64,000 nucleotides of DNA from UBA3839 sp902776985 (GTDB taxonomy: Bacteria > Bacteroidota > Bacteroidia > Bacteroidales > Bacteroidaceae), in contig CACYSD010000013.1 of NCBI GenBank assembly GCA_902776985.1, positions 39,150 to 103,149 of the forward strand. Reading direction: 5' to 3'. This document shows, piece by piece, positions 25,462 to 34,097 of this stretch. Each line of letters starts with the position of its first letter. The first letter of the stretch is position 1. The notes beneath the pieces were generated by a model. That model was given only the letters and a program-made list of their open reading frames with translations, made no database searches and was not told the DNA's origin. The position numbers and the translations under genes are program-made.

Positions 25462-26973
25462 TTACACTCTCAGCACACCTTTCTGCAGTCCGAATGCACG
25501 CCAACGGCTGATGGCTGTATTCTCAGCAGTAGTTGAGGGCTGATTTTCCTCCAAACTCATAAGATAATCAATATATGCAGCAATAACCGCCATAGGCTCA
25601 CTGTCGTTCTTGAATCCTGGACGCGGACGCAGACGATCCTGATTGCGCTCAATGAAGTATGTGTTATAGTTTCCGTTTTTGAAATCGGGAACATCGATAA
25701 TGCGGCGCAAATATCGGATGTTGGTAGTGAGACCTGTGATTTTGTATTCATAGAGGACACGACGCATACGCTCGATGGCATATTCGCGAGTAGTTGCCCA
25801 GACAATCAGTTTTCCAATCATAGGGTCGTAGTGAACAGGAATCTCATAGCCTTCATAGACGTATGAGTCTATTCTAGTTCCGATGCCGTGCGGTTCGGTA
25901 AGCTGTTTAATTACTCCTGGTGAAGGCATGAAGTTGTGCTCGGTGTCCTCTGCACAGATACGACATTCGATGGCATGTCCACGTTGTCGAATATCTTCCT
26001 GTCTGTAATGCAATGGTTGACCGTCTGCAATCAGAATCTGTTCCTTCACAAGGTCAATGCCTACAACTTCCTCAGTAATAGGATGCTCAACCTGAAGGCG
26101 GGTATTCATTTCCAGAAAATAGAACTTATGGTATTTGTCAACAAGGAATTCTATAGTTCCGGCTCCTTCATAACCTACTGCACGAGCTGCAGCAACAGCC
26201 TTCGCACCCATCTCCATACGAAGATTGTAGTCTATAAACGGTGACGGACTTTCCTCAACAATCTTCTGATGACGACGCTGCACAGAACACTCACGGTCGA
26301 AGAGATGAATCACATTACCATGTTTGTCACCGAGAATCTGAAACTCTATGTGATGCGGTTCTTCTACGAACTTCTCAATATACACGGTGTCATCGCCGAA
26401 ACCTGACATCGCCTCGCTGCGTGCAGCATTATACATCTCCACAACGTCTTCTTCACGTTCAATAAGGCGCATACCCTTGCCGCCTCCACCCATAGAGGCT
26501 TTCAACATCACTGGGAAACCAATCTCCTTAGCAACCTTTACTGCTTCTTCAGCAGATTTAAGCGGCTCTTCAGTTCCAGGAACTACAGGCACGCCTGCTT
26601 CTATCATCTTGCGACGCGCACTGATTTTATCACCCATTGCTTCCATCGTTTCGGGGCGCGGACCAATAAAGATAAAACCTTCTGCCTCGCAACGACGAGC
26701 AAACTCCGCGTTCTCGGAAAGAAATCCATAACCAGGATGAATCGCATCAACCTTGTGCTTGTGGGCTGCCTCAAGAATATGATCAATGTTTAGATAGCTG
26801 TCACTACTGGCAGCTTCACCTATACACTCTGCCTCGTTAGCAAAAAGCACATGACGCGAAAGGCGGTCAGCTGAGCTATAGACCGCAACACTCCGTATGC
26901 CCATTTCGTAGCAACTGCGCATAACACGTATGGCAATCTCACCACGATTGGCGACCAATACTTTTCTAATCAT
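25462..26973 (-). CDS. Biotin carboxylase subunit of an acyl-CoA carboxylase
   Basis: 503 residues. An ATP-grasp enzyme that carboxylates biotin using ATP and bicarbonate. Motifs: 'KVLVANRGEIAIRV' at the start, the glycine-rich 'MLKASMGGGGKGMR' (ATP lid), 'HIEFQILGDKHGNVIHLFDR', 'FLEMNTRLQVEHPITE'. It is about 50 residues longer than E. coli AccC through a C-terminal extension, as in subunits dedicated to propionyl-CoA carboxylase. First gene of the carboxylase operon; its leader contains a cobalamin riboswitch. Confidence 0.94.
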   Translation of the reverse strand: MIRKVLVANRGEIAIRVMRSCYEMGIRSVAVYSSADRLSRHVLFANEAECIGEAASSDSYLNIDHILEAAHKHKVDAIHPGYGFLSENAEFARRCEAEGFIFIGPRPETMEAMGDKISARRKMIEAGVPVVPGTEEPLKSAEEAVKVAKEIGFPVMLKASMGGGGKGMRLIEREEDVVEMYNAARSEAMSGFGDDTVYIEKFVEEPHHIEFQILGDKHGNVIHLFDRECSVQRRHQKIVEESPSPFIDYNLRMEMGAKAVAAARAVGYEGAGTIEFLVDKYHKFYFLEMNTRLQVEHPITEEVVGIDLVKEQILIADGQPLHYRQEDIRQRGHAIECRICAEDTEHNFMPSPGVIKQLTEPHGIGTRIDSYVYEGYEIPVHYDPMIGKLIVWATTREYAIERMRRVLYEYKITGLTTNIRYLRRIIDVPDFKNGNYNTYFIERNQDRLRPRPGFKNDSEPMAVIAAYIDYLMSLEENQPSTTAENTAISRWRAFGLQKGVLRV

Positions 26974-27029
26974 AAAATGTGTAATAAACTCTTACATGTC
27001 CGTAGTCCCGCAGACACGAGTTACAATGG

Positions 27030-27225
27030 CAAAAGGCAGGTCTTCTGACTTCATCCTACAAGTGCGGCTGTCTTCCCAGAGGTTTTAAAACCCTCCTCGC
27101 AGAGGTCAGGTCTTAACTCCAGTGACAATCTTGCCACACAGAAAAAGGATTTCACAGCATCGGGTAATGTCGCGGAATCACACCGCGTTCCCATCTTAGC
27201 TCCGTCGCCACAACTGCACAATAAT
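27030..27225 (-). promoter_or_regulatory. Cobalamin (B12) riboswitch
   Basis: Read on the minus strand, the order of conserved blocks matches the family: GGGAACGCGGTGTGATTCC (B12 box region), TACCCGATGCTGTGAAATCC, GTCACTGG, CTGGGAAGAC, and the closing AGTCAGAAGACCTGCC. It lies 5' of the biotin carboxylase gene (start 26973) with about 60 bases between. A -7 box TAACTTTG (27262-27269) lies upstream. By analogy, cobalamin binding should lower expression of the carboxylase operon. Confidence 0.93.
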
Positions 27226-27261
27226 AAATGTAGCAATCAAGGGGGAGAACCAATTGCGCTG

Positions 27262-27269
27262 CAAAGTTA
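27262..27269 (-). promoter_or_regulatory. -7 box upstream of the riboswitch
   Basis: The minus strand reads TAACTTTG, fitting TAnnTTTG. No TTTG was found at the expected 19-21 base distance. Confidence 0.5.
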
Positions 27270-27314
27270 AGAATAACTTTTCAAAAAGAAGTAATAACTG
27301 AAAGAATTTTCATT

Positions 27315-29318
27315 CTATTCTCTCCCATTCAGGGGAGAGTCAGAGAGGAATTTGTTCCTAAACTCCGAAGGTGAGAGGTTGAATTGCAGTTTGAAACTGC
27401 GATTGAATCCGCGGACAGTGGAGAAACCTGTAAGCGCAGCTATGTCCGCGACAATAAGATTAGTGGTAGTGAGAAGATGGGCTGCTCGTTCCATGCGACG
27501 GTCGCGCATGAGTTCAAGTGGAGTCAAGCCATACAATGCCTGCGTGCGGCGATAAAGTTGCATACGGCTGAGATTCACATCGGCTGCCAATTCCTCGACT
27601 CCATAATCAACATTAGAAATATGATTTTTGATAAAACGCTCGATTTTATCGGCAAATTCCTTATCTTCTTTCTTTGAGAAGGCTGATTTTCGTGTTGTTT
27701 CTTTTTTAGGTTTTGAGTGCTCAACAGGAGGAACAGTTATAACCGTTTTGGACGTGTTTGGTGTGGATTTTATCCGTTGAATACGTGGTTTTTGCTCTTT
27801 AACCGCTTCGACGGTTTTTTCGGAATTATTTGCCGATTCTGCAGGTTTTGCAGGAACAGCTTTTTGCGAAGCAACGAACTTTCCACGTTTCCTATAATAC
27901 CAACCTGCACCGCCAAGAACAAGGGCAAGAAGGATAACATAGAAGAACCAGCCACCCTTCCCAGAAGCAAAACCACCGTTCTTAATAGTCAGACATTCTA
28001 TCTCGTCACTCCATTTCCCTTTTGAAAGAGCGAAACGCACATAGAGACTTACCGTTTCGTCGGGCAGGTTCAGCATTTCAATCTTATTCTTTCCTTTAGG
28101 CAGTTCCGTCCATTCGTCGGAAGAAGAGAGGCGATAGGAGAAACGAACATTCTGCGCATTGAGCATGTCAAGTAAGGAGAGATACACACATACTGATTTG
28201 ACGTTTTCACCGACATCTATAGATTCATCGTCGAGAGTAAGAATCGTATCACTGTCAACCGTTATCATCGTGACACGAGGTTTCAAGTCTTTAATTGAAT
28301 CTTTGCGTCCCTTACTTGCATTTCCGCCGATGAATTCGTCAATATCAAGTACGAAAAGCCCGTTTTGCAACGTCGCAATCCACAGGTTGTTCTTTGCATC
28401 GAGCGACGCACATGATATGTCGTACATCTTTCGAGGAAGGGTTTCCGGCATATTTATCGGATCCCAAGATGTGCTGTCGGCTCTGTAAACACTAAGGCTG
28501 TCGGAGGCAACAATCCAAAATAGTCTATGAGAATTGTCAATCGCCACATCCACCACCTTGTTGTTCTCGCTATCAACAACAGGTTCGTCTTCAGAATTAG
28601 TAAACATACGTACGAAGTCGGTGGTGTAACGCACAACTCCCATTCCCCACGAACTGATCCATAGAGACTGACTTTGATGGTCTGCAACTACATGATATGG
28701 AGTGAAACTATATGGCCAGTTCATATTAACCAAAAGCCCCGACGGTTCGTCAAGAATAAAGATGCCGCCATTGACCATCACAACAACTATCTGCGAGAAA
28801 TTATCCTCGGTCATACTCGTTACCCACGAATCATTATTGTCACGAGGAAGAGCGAAAGTATTCTTGAGTTCGCGCCCTGAAGAGAAGACAAGAAGACGGT
28901 CAACTAATGCCGCTACCATATCGCCGTTAGCACGACGTAAGACATCAGTTACCGCCAAATTGATAGTCTGCTCAACAAGAGTAATGGAATAGTCTTTCTT
29001 GTCAAGAACAAACAAACCCTTGTCTGTTCCAATCCATATATTGTGTTTGTCATCTTCTGCCAAACAAGCAATCAAAGCATTGTTTAGCACGATTTCATCA
29101 TTGCTTTTGGGATAGAAATGGACCAGCGAATAACCGTCGTCACGGATAAGTCCGCTGTTTTCAGTAGCATACCAAACAAATCCCTCGCTATCGTGCAGAA
29201 TCTGACGGATGGGAATTCCTTCCAACTGCGGACGAAACGAGTTAGCATTGCAGTGCCACAACTGTGCTGAACAACAGAGATGCACTGCCAGCAGGAGTGT
29301 GGTTATTACGAATCTCAC
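27315..29318 (-). CDS. Transmembrane sensor-regulator: propeller plus AraC-type DNA-binding domain
   Basis: 667 residues. A signal sequence, then two-component-type propeller repeats ('GFVWYATENSGLI', 'HNIWIGTDKGLFVLD', 'NNLWIATLQNGLFVLD'), a Y_Y_Y-like beta-sandwich (about 350-445), one membrane helix ('WFFYVILLALVLGGAGWYY', about 455-475), a basic disordered linker, and a C-terminal AraC helix-turn-helix domain (about 555-657). It looks like a hybrid two-component system without the histidine kinase and receiver domains, so it would join a periplasmic signal to DNA binding directly. Its start overlaps the small membrane-protein gene (ATGA). No carbohydrate-use locus is adjacent, so its ligand is unknown. 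Confidence 0.87.
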   Translation of the reverse strand: MRFVITTLLLAVHLCCSAQLWHCNANSFRPQLEGIPIRQILHDSEGFVWYATENSGLIRDDGYSLVHFYPKSNDEIVLNNALIACLAEDDKHNIWIGTDKGLFVLDKKDYSITLVEQTINLAVTDVLRRANGDMVAALVDRLLVFSSGRELKNTFALPRDNNDSWVTSMTEDNFSQIVVVMVNGGIFILDEPSGLLVNMNWPYSFTPYHVVADHQSQSLWISSWGMGVVRYTTDFVRMFTNSEDEPVVDSENNKVVDVAIDNSHRLFWIVASDSLSVYRADSTSWDPINMPETLPRKMYDISCASLDAKNNLWIATLQNGLFVLDIDEFIGGNASKGRKDSIKDLKPRVTMITVDSDTILTLDDESIDVGENVKSVCVYLSLLDMLNAQNVRFSYRLSSSDEWTELPKGKNKIEMLNLPDETVSLYVRFALSKGKWSDEIECLTIKNGGFASGKGGWFFYVILLALVLGGAGWYYRKRGKFVASQKAVPAKPAESANNSEKTVEAVKEQKPRIQRIKSTPNTSKTVITVPPVEHSKPKKETTRKSAFSKKEDKEFADKIERFIKNHISNVDYGVEELAADVNLSRMQLYRRTQALYGLTPLELMRDRRMERAAHLLTTTNLIVADIAALTGFSTVRGFNRSFKLQFNLSPSEFRNKFLSDSPLNGRE

Positions 29319-29497
29319 TTACCTCGGATTTGTTTCCATGCGTTGATGCCGAAAAAGACAGCAGCAATGGAAAAAACTATTGTCATTCCTATAGTCATGC
29401 CGGATCTTTCGACTGTCAACAACCAAATAGATCCTGCCAGACATATAAGGCATGCGACAAACGAAATCAGCATGAATATTTTTGTTAATTTTTCCAT
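29315..29497 (-). CDS. Small two-helix membrane protein
   Basis: 60 residues from the ATG at 29497 ('MEKLTKIF'). The frame is open 21 codons upstream into the cysS stop region, but that part is unlikely to be used. Two hydrophobic segments (about 8-27 and 34-53) make a hairpin membrane protein. Its stop overlaps the start of the transmembrane regulator, so they are co-translated and may act together. Family not recognised. Confidence 0.65.
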   Translation of the reverse strand: MEKLTKIFMLISFVACLICLAGSIWLLTVERSGMTIGMTIVFSIAAVFFGINAWKQIRGK

Positions 29498-29541
29498 CTT
29501 ATTACTAATATTCACATGCACCTTCAGTGCAATTGCACGAA

Positions 29542-31056
29542 TTACTTGTTGAGTTTCCAAGAGAAACCGTCTTTGGTGTCTTTAACTTCAAAGCCGAGGG
29601 CGGCAAGATTGTCACGAATGAGATCACTTGTTGCCCAATCCTTGTTTGCCTTTGCTTTCATACGTTGCTCAAGCAACATATCAACAACCTTTCCGAATGC
29701 TTCCTCACGTGCATCGTTTCCTCCTTCAGAAGAAGCTGCTGCAGATTTACGAAGTCCGAGCAAATCGAATGCAAAGAGTTCGAAAACTTCTGTTAACTTC
29801 GTCAAAACATCCGATGAAATCGACATTTTCTTGTCTGCGACAGAATTAATGATGCGAGCAGCTTCGAACAACTGGCTTATGACATTCGGTGTTGCGAAGT
29901 CATCATTCATAGCATCGTAGCACTTCTGACGAAGCTCTTCCACCCATTCAGCTGTTACTGCAGGAACAGAACTATTCTGCGCATTATTTGTTGCCAAACC
30001 AGTGAGTGCCTTGTAAGCGTCAAGCAGACGTTCCAATCCTTTCTCTGCTGCCTGAAGTGCTTCGTTACTGAAGTCAACAGTTGAGCGATAATGAGCCTGA
30101 AGGATAAAGAAACGAATTGTCATCGGTGAGTAAGCACGATCGAGTTTCTCGTGTGTTCCTGCGAAGAATTCAGGAAGAGTGATGAAATTACCAAGACTCT
30201 TACCCATCTTCTGACCGTTGATGGTAATCATGTTGTTGTGAATCCAGTATGTTACCATCTGGTCACCCTGACTTGCAACAGCCTGAGCTATCTCACATTC
30301 GTGGTGCGGGAACACAAGATCCATTCCTCCTCCATGAATATCGAAGTGAGAACCGAGATATTTGCGTCCCATGGCAGTACATTCGCAGTGCCAACCTGGG
30401 AAACCGTCGCTCCATGGACTTGGCCAGCGCATGATATGTTCTGGCTGAGCCTTCTTCCAAAGTGCAAAGTCAGCCTGATTATGCTTTTCGTCCACTCCTG
30501 CCAGTTCACGACTATTATTAATAATGTCATCGAGGTTGCGACCGGAGAGCACACCATAATGATGCTTCTCGTTATATTTCTGTACATCAAAATACACAGA
30601 GCCGTTGCTTTCGTATGCTAATCCGTTGTCAAGAATCTGTTTCACAAGTTCAATCTGCTCAATGATATGACCAGTGGCATGTGGTTCGATGCTTGGTGGC
30701 AACACATTCAATGCAGCCATCGCTTCATGGTAGCGGTTGGTGTAATACTGTGCCACTTCCATAGGTTCGAGCTGTTCCAGACGAGCCTTCTTTGCGATTT
30801 TATCTTCGCCTTCGTCGGCATCGTGCTCAAGGTGACCTACGTCAGTAATATTTCTGACATAGCGAACCTTATATCCAAGATGCTTAAGATAACGGAAAAC
30901 AATATCGAATGTTATCGCTGGACGTGCATGTCCGAGGTGAGCATCACCATATACTGTAGGTCCGCAGACATACATTCCGACAAACGGAGCATGAAGCGGA
31001 GTAAATAATTCCTTACGACGAGTCAGTGAATTGTAAACAAGAAGGGGTTGGTTCAT
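29542..31056 (-). CDS. cysS: Cysteinyl-tRNA synthetase
   Basis: 504 residues from the ATG at 31056 ('MNQPLLVYN'); an upstream in-frame ATG at 31185 only adds a non-conserved hydrophobic stretch. Class I motifs: 'YVCGPTVYGDAHLGHARP' (HIGH-like, with the zinc-ligand cysteine) and 'KMGKSLGNF' (KMSKS-like). 'WHCECTAMGRKYLG' and 'HHECEIAQ' supply further zinc ligands. It charges tRNA-Cys in the cytosol. A -7 box TAACTTTG on the minus strand (31158-31165) lies about 100 bases upstream. Confidence 0.96.
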   Translation of the reverse strand: MNQPLLVYNSLTRRKELFTPLHAPFVGMYVCGPTVYGDAHLGHARPAITFDIVFRYLKHLGYKVRYVRNITDVGHLEHDADEGEDKIAKKARLEQLEPMEVAQYYTNRYHEAMAALNVLPPSIEPHATGHIIEQIELVKQILDNGLAYESNGSVYFDVQKYNEKHHYGVLSGRNLDDIINNSRELAGVDEKHNQADFALWKKAQPEHIMRWPSPWSDGFPGWHCECTAMGRKYLGSHFDIHGGGMDLVFPHHECEIAQAVASQGDQMVTYWIHNNMITINGQKMGKSLGNFITLPEFFAGTHEKLDRAYSPMTIRFFILQAHYRSTVDFSNEALQAAEKGLERLLDAYKALTGLATNNAQNSSVPAVTAEWVEELRQKCYDAMNDDFATPNVISQLFEAARIINSVADKKMSISSDVLTKLTEVFELFAFDLLGLRKSAAASSEGGNDAREEAFGKVVDMLLEQRMKAKANKDWATSDLIRDNLAALGFEVKDTKDGFSWKLNK

Positions 31057-31260
31057 AATAAATGATGAAAGAAGAATGATGAATGAAGAATTAAAAAGAA
31101 CACAGAATCCTGAAATTCTTATCTTCAGAAAATCATAAAGTTTAGTAATTTGCGTTGCAAAGTTACAACATTTTAAATAAAACAAAATCCATAAGACATT
31201 ATTTTAACGCAAAAACATTAAAAAAATGTCTTATGGAACACTTGTAACATTAAATAAGGG

Positions 31261-32664
31261 CTAATTCCTTTGCAAATCCTCTTCTATAAAGGAGATTAGG
31301 CGGTCAACTGCAAATTCGGACGGAATGTTCTTTTCTATACATTCTTTCTGCTTGTAGAGACTCACTTTTCCTGCTGCGGCACCAACATATCCGTAGTCAG
31401 CATCAGCCATCTCTCCAGGTCCGTTAACTATACATCCCATAATACCAATCTTGAGTGTACGGAAGCGAGGATTCTCTTTCGCACGTTGCATGATAGCAGA
31501 CTTAATCTGCGCAATCGTTCCTTCAAGGTTGTAAAGAGTACGACCGCAACCAGGACAGGAAATGAACTCCGGTTTTGTCATCTTGATACGTGTTGCCTGA
31601 AGAATGGCATCAGCAAGTGAAGTAAGTTGGTCTTTGCTGAAACCCTCATTGTTTATGACAAGGTTATGAGCAAGACGGTCGATGAACAACGCACCTAGTG
31701 TCATAGAAGCCTTAAGTTGCAGTATCTCAAAATCAGTCTCGTGGAAAGTAGCCACAACTGTATCATCGGATATCTCTTTGCGCAGTTTTGCACGAAGAGC
31801 AGCACACTCAGCTGTATATTCAATCAGTTTAAGTGCAACAGGAATTTCGTTTTCTGGTGGTTCGCTAAGCGACACACGGATAGTATCGCCGATACCCTCA
31901 CAAAGCAACGCTCCAATACCCACAGCAGACTTGATTCGTCCATCTTCACCTTCGCCAGCTTCAGTCACGCCAAGATGAAGAGGAAATGTCATGTTCTCCT
32001 TGTTCATCTGTTCTACAAGTAAACGAACAGTCTGAACCATAACAACGGTGTTGCTTGCCTTGATGGAAATGACAACGTCAAGGAAATTCTCCTTAACACA
32101 GATACGCAGGAATTCCATACAACTTTCAACCATACCTGCAGGGGTGTCGCCATATCTTGACATTATGCGGTCGGAAAGCGAGCCGTGGTTGACACCGATG
32201 CGCACTGCCGTATGATGTTCGCGACAGATATTGAGGAAAGGAATGAATTTTGCCTCGATTTTCTTGATTTCATCAGCATATTCAGCATCGGTATATTCAA
32301 TCTTTTTGAAGTGACGAGCCGGATCCACGTAGTTACCTGGATTCACACGAACCTTCTCCGCATGAAGAGCAGCCTCATCAGCGACGTAAGCATTGAAATG
32401 CACGTCGGCAACGAGAGGAACCATACAACCACGCTTACGAAGTTTTTCTGCGATGAATTCAAGGTTTTTTGCTTCCTTCACACCCTGAGTCGTCAGGCGG
32501 ACATACTCACCTCCTGCCTCAACAATACGAAGGGTTTGTTCTACGCACGCATCAGTATCCATGGTCGAAGTATTCGTCATGGACTGAACTCGAATGGGAT
32601 TATCACCACCTAAAGGAGTGTTGCCTACATGCACCACATGGGTTTTGCGACGAGAAAAAGACAT
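31261..32664 (-). CDS. ispG: (E)-4-hydroxy-3-methylbut-2-enyl-diphosphate synthase, shortened insert
   Basis: 467 residues. An iron-sulfur enzyme of the MEP isoprenoid pathway. The TIM-barrel start ('VHVGNTPLGGDNPIRVQSMT') and C-terminal cluster site ('ISCPGCGRTLYNLEGT', 'GIMGCIVNGPGEMADADYGY') are clear. Bacteroidota proteins usually carry a large middle domain and reach about 600 residues, while E. coli IspG is 372. Here only about 100 residues of insert remain, ending in 'LQLKASMTLGALFIDRLAHN'. All visible catalytic motifs are present, so it should be active. Confidence 0.94.
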   Translation of the reverse strand: MSFSRRKTHVVHVGNTPLGGDNPIRVQSMTNTSTMDTDACVEQTLRIVEAGGEYVRLTTQGVKEAKNLEFIAEKLRKRGCMVPLVADVHFNAYVADEAALHAEKVRVNPGNYVDPARHFKKIEYTDAEYADEIKKIEAKFIPFLNICREHHTAVRIGVNHGSLSDRIMSRYGDTPAGMVESCMEFLRICVKENFLDVVISIKASNTVVMVQTVRLLVEQMNKENMTFPLHLGVTEAGEGEDGRIKSAVGIGALLCEGIGDTIRVSLSEPPENEIPVALKLIEYTAECAALRAKLRKEISDDTVVATFHETDFEILQLKASMTLGALFIDRLAHNLVINNEGFSKDQLTSLADAILQATRIKMTKPEFISCPGCGRTLYNLEGTIAQIKSAIMQRAKENPRFRTLKIGIMGCIVNGPGEMADADYGYVGAAAGKVSLYKQKECIEKNIPSEFAVDRLISFIEEDLQRN

Positions 32665-32716
32665 TATGAGTAATTATAAATGAATAATCAAAAATTATAA
32701 GTTATAAGTTAATGGG

Positions 32717-32802
32717 GACATGCCTGCGGGTAAACCGCAAACCACACAACCCCGTCCGGATGGCAATCCTCCCCCCTGGGGGAGTTAGAGGGGGTCTTTC
32801 TT
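32717..32802 (+). repeat. Structured intergenic repeat after purE
   Basis: A near-copy of the element at 36075-36157. It contains a TGCGG...CCGCA hairpin, CCGTCCGGAT, and CTCCCCCC...GGGGGAGTTAGAGGGGG. It ends at the base before the purE stop codon (32803). Confidence 0.85.
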
Positions 32803-33309
32803 CTATACCTTAAACTTATATTGTACAGACGCGAGTTCAGCGTTAGCTTTCTCTATTTTGCTCTTTAGGGATTTCTTATACGCTTCATTCTTAGCCTGCA
32901 GTTCAGTATCACTAAGAGCAAGCATCTGAAGAGCAAGAATAGCAGCGTTTAGAGCACCGTTTATCGCAACTGTTGCTACAGGTATGCCTGGAGGCATCTG
33001 AAGGATGGAATAAAGCGCGTCAACACCGTCAAGGGAACTACCCTTAATTGGGACACCGATAACTGGGAGTGTAGTGCTGGCAGCAATTACTCCGGGAAGA
33101 GCCGCTGCCATTCCTGCACCGGCAATAATAACACGTACACCACGGTCACGTGCTGTACGGGCAAATTCTTCTACTGCTTCAGGAGTACGATGAGCGGAAA
33201 GTGCGATGAGTTCGAAAGGAATTTCCATTTCATCGAGGAATTTCGCTGCTTTTTCCATCACGGGCATATCACTTGTACTGCCCATAATTATACTTACAAG
33301 AGGAGACAT
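32803..33309 (-). CDS. purE: N5-carboxyaminoimidazole ribonucleotide mutase
   Basis: 168 residues, the normal length for class I PurE. It rearranges N5-CAIR to CAIR in purine synthesis. Visible signatures are 'IMGSTSDMPVMEKAA' (phosphate and substrate binding), 'ALSAHRTPE' (catalytic histidine) and 'GAGMAAALPGVIAASTTLPVIGVP'. It lies between a tandem-repeat patch and a structured repeat that abuts its stop codon; no purK is adjacent. Confidence 0.96.
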   Translation of the reverse strand: MSPLVSIIMGSTSDMPVMEKAAKFLDEMEIPFELIALSAHRTPEAVEEFARTARDRGVRVIIAGAGMAAALPGVIAASTTLPVIGVPIKGSSLDGVDALYSILQMPPGIPVATVAINGALNAAILALQMLALSDTELQAKNEAYKKSLKSKIEKANAELASVQYKFKV

Positions 33310-33341
33310 ACTTTTTTAAAATTATAAATTATAAGTTAATG

Positions 33342-33466
33342 GGTACTATCACTTCACAATCCACGCTTCACACATCAAACTCTCTGGTACTATCACTTCA
33401 CAATCCACGCTTCACACATCAAATTCTCTGGTACTATCAATTCACACTCCACACTTCACACTCCAC
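33342..33466. repeat. 44-bp tandem repeat, 2.8 copies
   Basis: Units start at 33342, 33386 and 33430 with GGTACTATCACTTCACAATC or a close variant. The first two are nearly identical; the third is partial and drifts into TTCACACTCCACAC. It fills the gap between purE and the PAP2-like gene. Confidence 0.9.
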
Positions 33467-33467
33467 T

Positions 33468-34097
33468 TTAAATATGTACACTCCAGCGGAAGACGAGGGA
33501 AAGCATTGCGCAAGTTAATCCGATGGCGAAGCCAACCAGAACCTGAGAAAGACTGTGCTGACGAAGCAGCATGCGGCATGTTCCCAGTAAACCGGAAAGG
33601 AAAATAAGAATACAAAGAAGATATGTAGGGTTAAAGAAGAAAACAATACTGAAAGAGACAACCATTCCTACGAGGCCGCCCATACCTACCATGTGAGTGC
33701 TGACTTTCCACCATATATTAATGATGAAACAAACAACCTGAGCAACTATGGCAGAAAGAATAATTCCCCTGAAAAATGCCCAAGAGCGAGTTTGATAGAG
33801 CAATAGCAGACATGCAACATAACTGAGGAGGGTCAGCACATAAGGCATGTGACGGTGCTCACGATGACTCAACTGCCAATGCGACCACTTATTGACACGC
33901 CGGAAGACAAAGATACTTGAGCGAGGAATGCATATCGTAAACATCAGCACGACAAAAAGCATATGCAGCTTATAAGACGTAGTCATCAGACTGAAACGTG
34001 TAAATACGAACAACCAGATGAAAGCCATCATCGTAGCAAAGAAAGGAGAGAAGATGGCCGAATAGATTCGTGCGAATTGTATAAATTGTCTTTTCAT
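33468..34097 (-). CDS. PAP2-family membrane phosphatase-like protein
   Basis: 209 residues with about six membrane helices. 'WKVSTHMVGMGGLVG' and 'CRMLLRQHSLSQVLVGFAIG' correspond to the second and third PAP2 motifs, with the conserved histidines. The first motif is weak, so catalysis is uncertain; the family removes phosphate from lipid carriers such as undecaprenyl diphosphate. Its start overlaps the rpoN stop (ATGA), so it is in one operon with rpoN. Confidence 0.8.
   Translation of the reverse strand: MKRQFIQFARIYSAIFSPFFATMMAFIWLFVFTRFSLMTTSYKLHMLFVVLMFTICIPRSSIFVFRRVNKWSHWQLSHREHRHMPYVLTLLSYVACLLLLYQTRSWAFFRGIILSAIVAQVVCFIINIWWKVSTHMVGMGGLVGMVVSFSIVFFFNPTYLLCILIFLSGLLGTCRMLLRQHSLSQVLVGFAIGLTCAMLSLVFRWSVHI

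Noticed and set aside
31057..31185. N-terminal extension of CysS
   Set aside because: The 43 extra residues are hydrophobic and AT-derived; conserved CysS sequence starts at 'MNQPLLVYN'.
33342..33466. CRISPR array
   Set aside because: The 44-bp units are directly adjacent without unique spacers, only 2.8 copies exist, and no cas genes are near.
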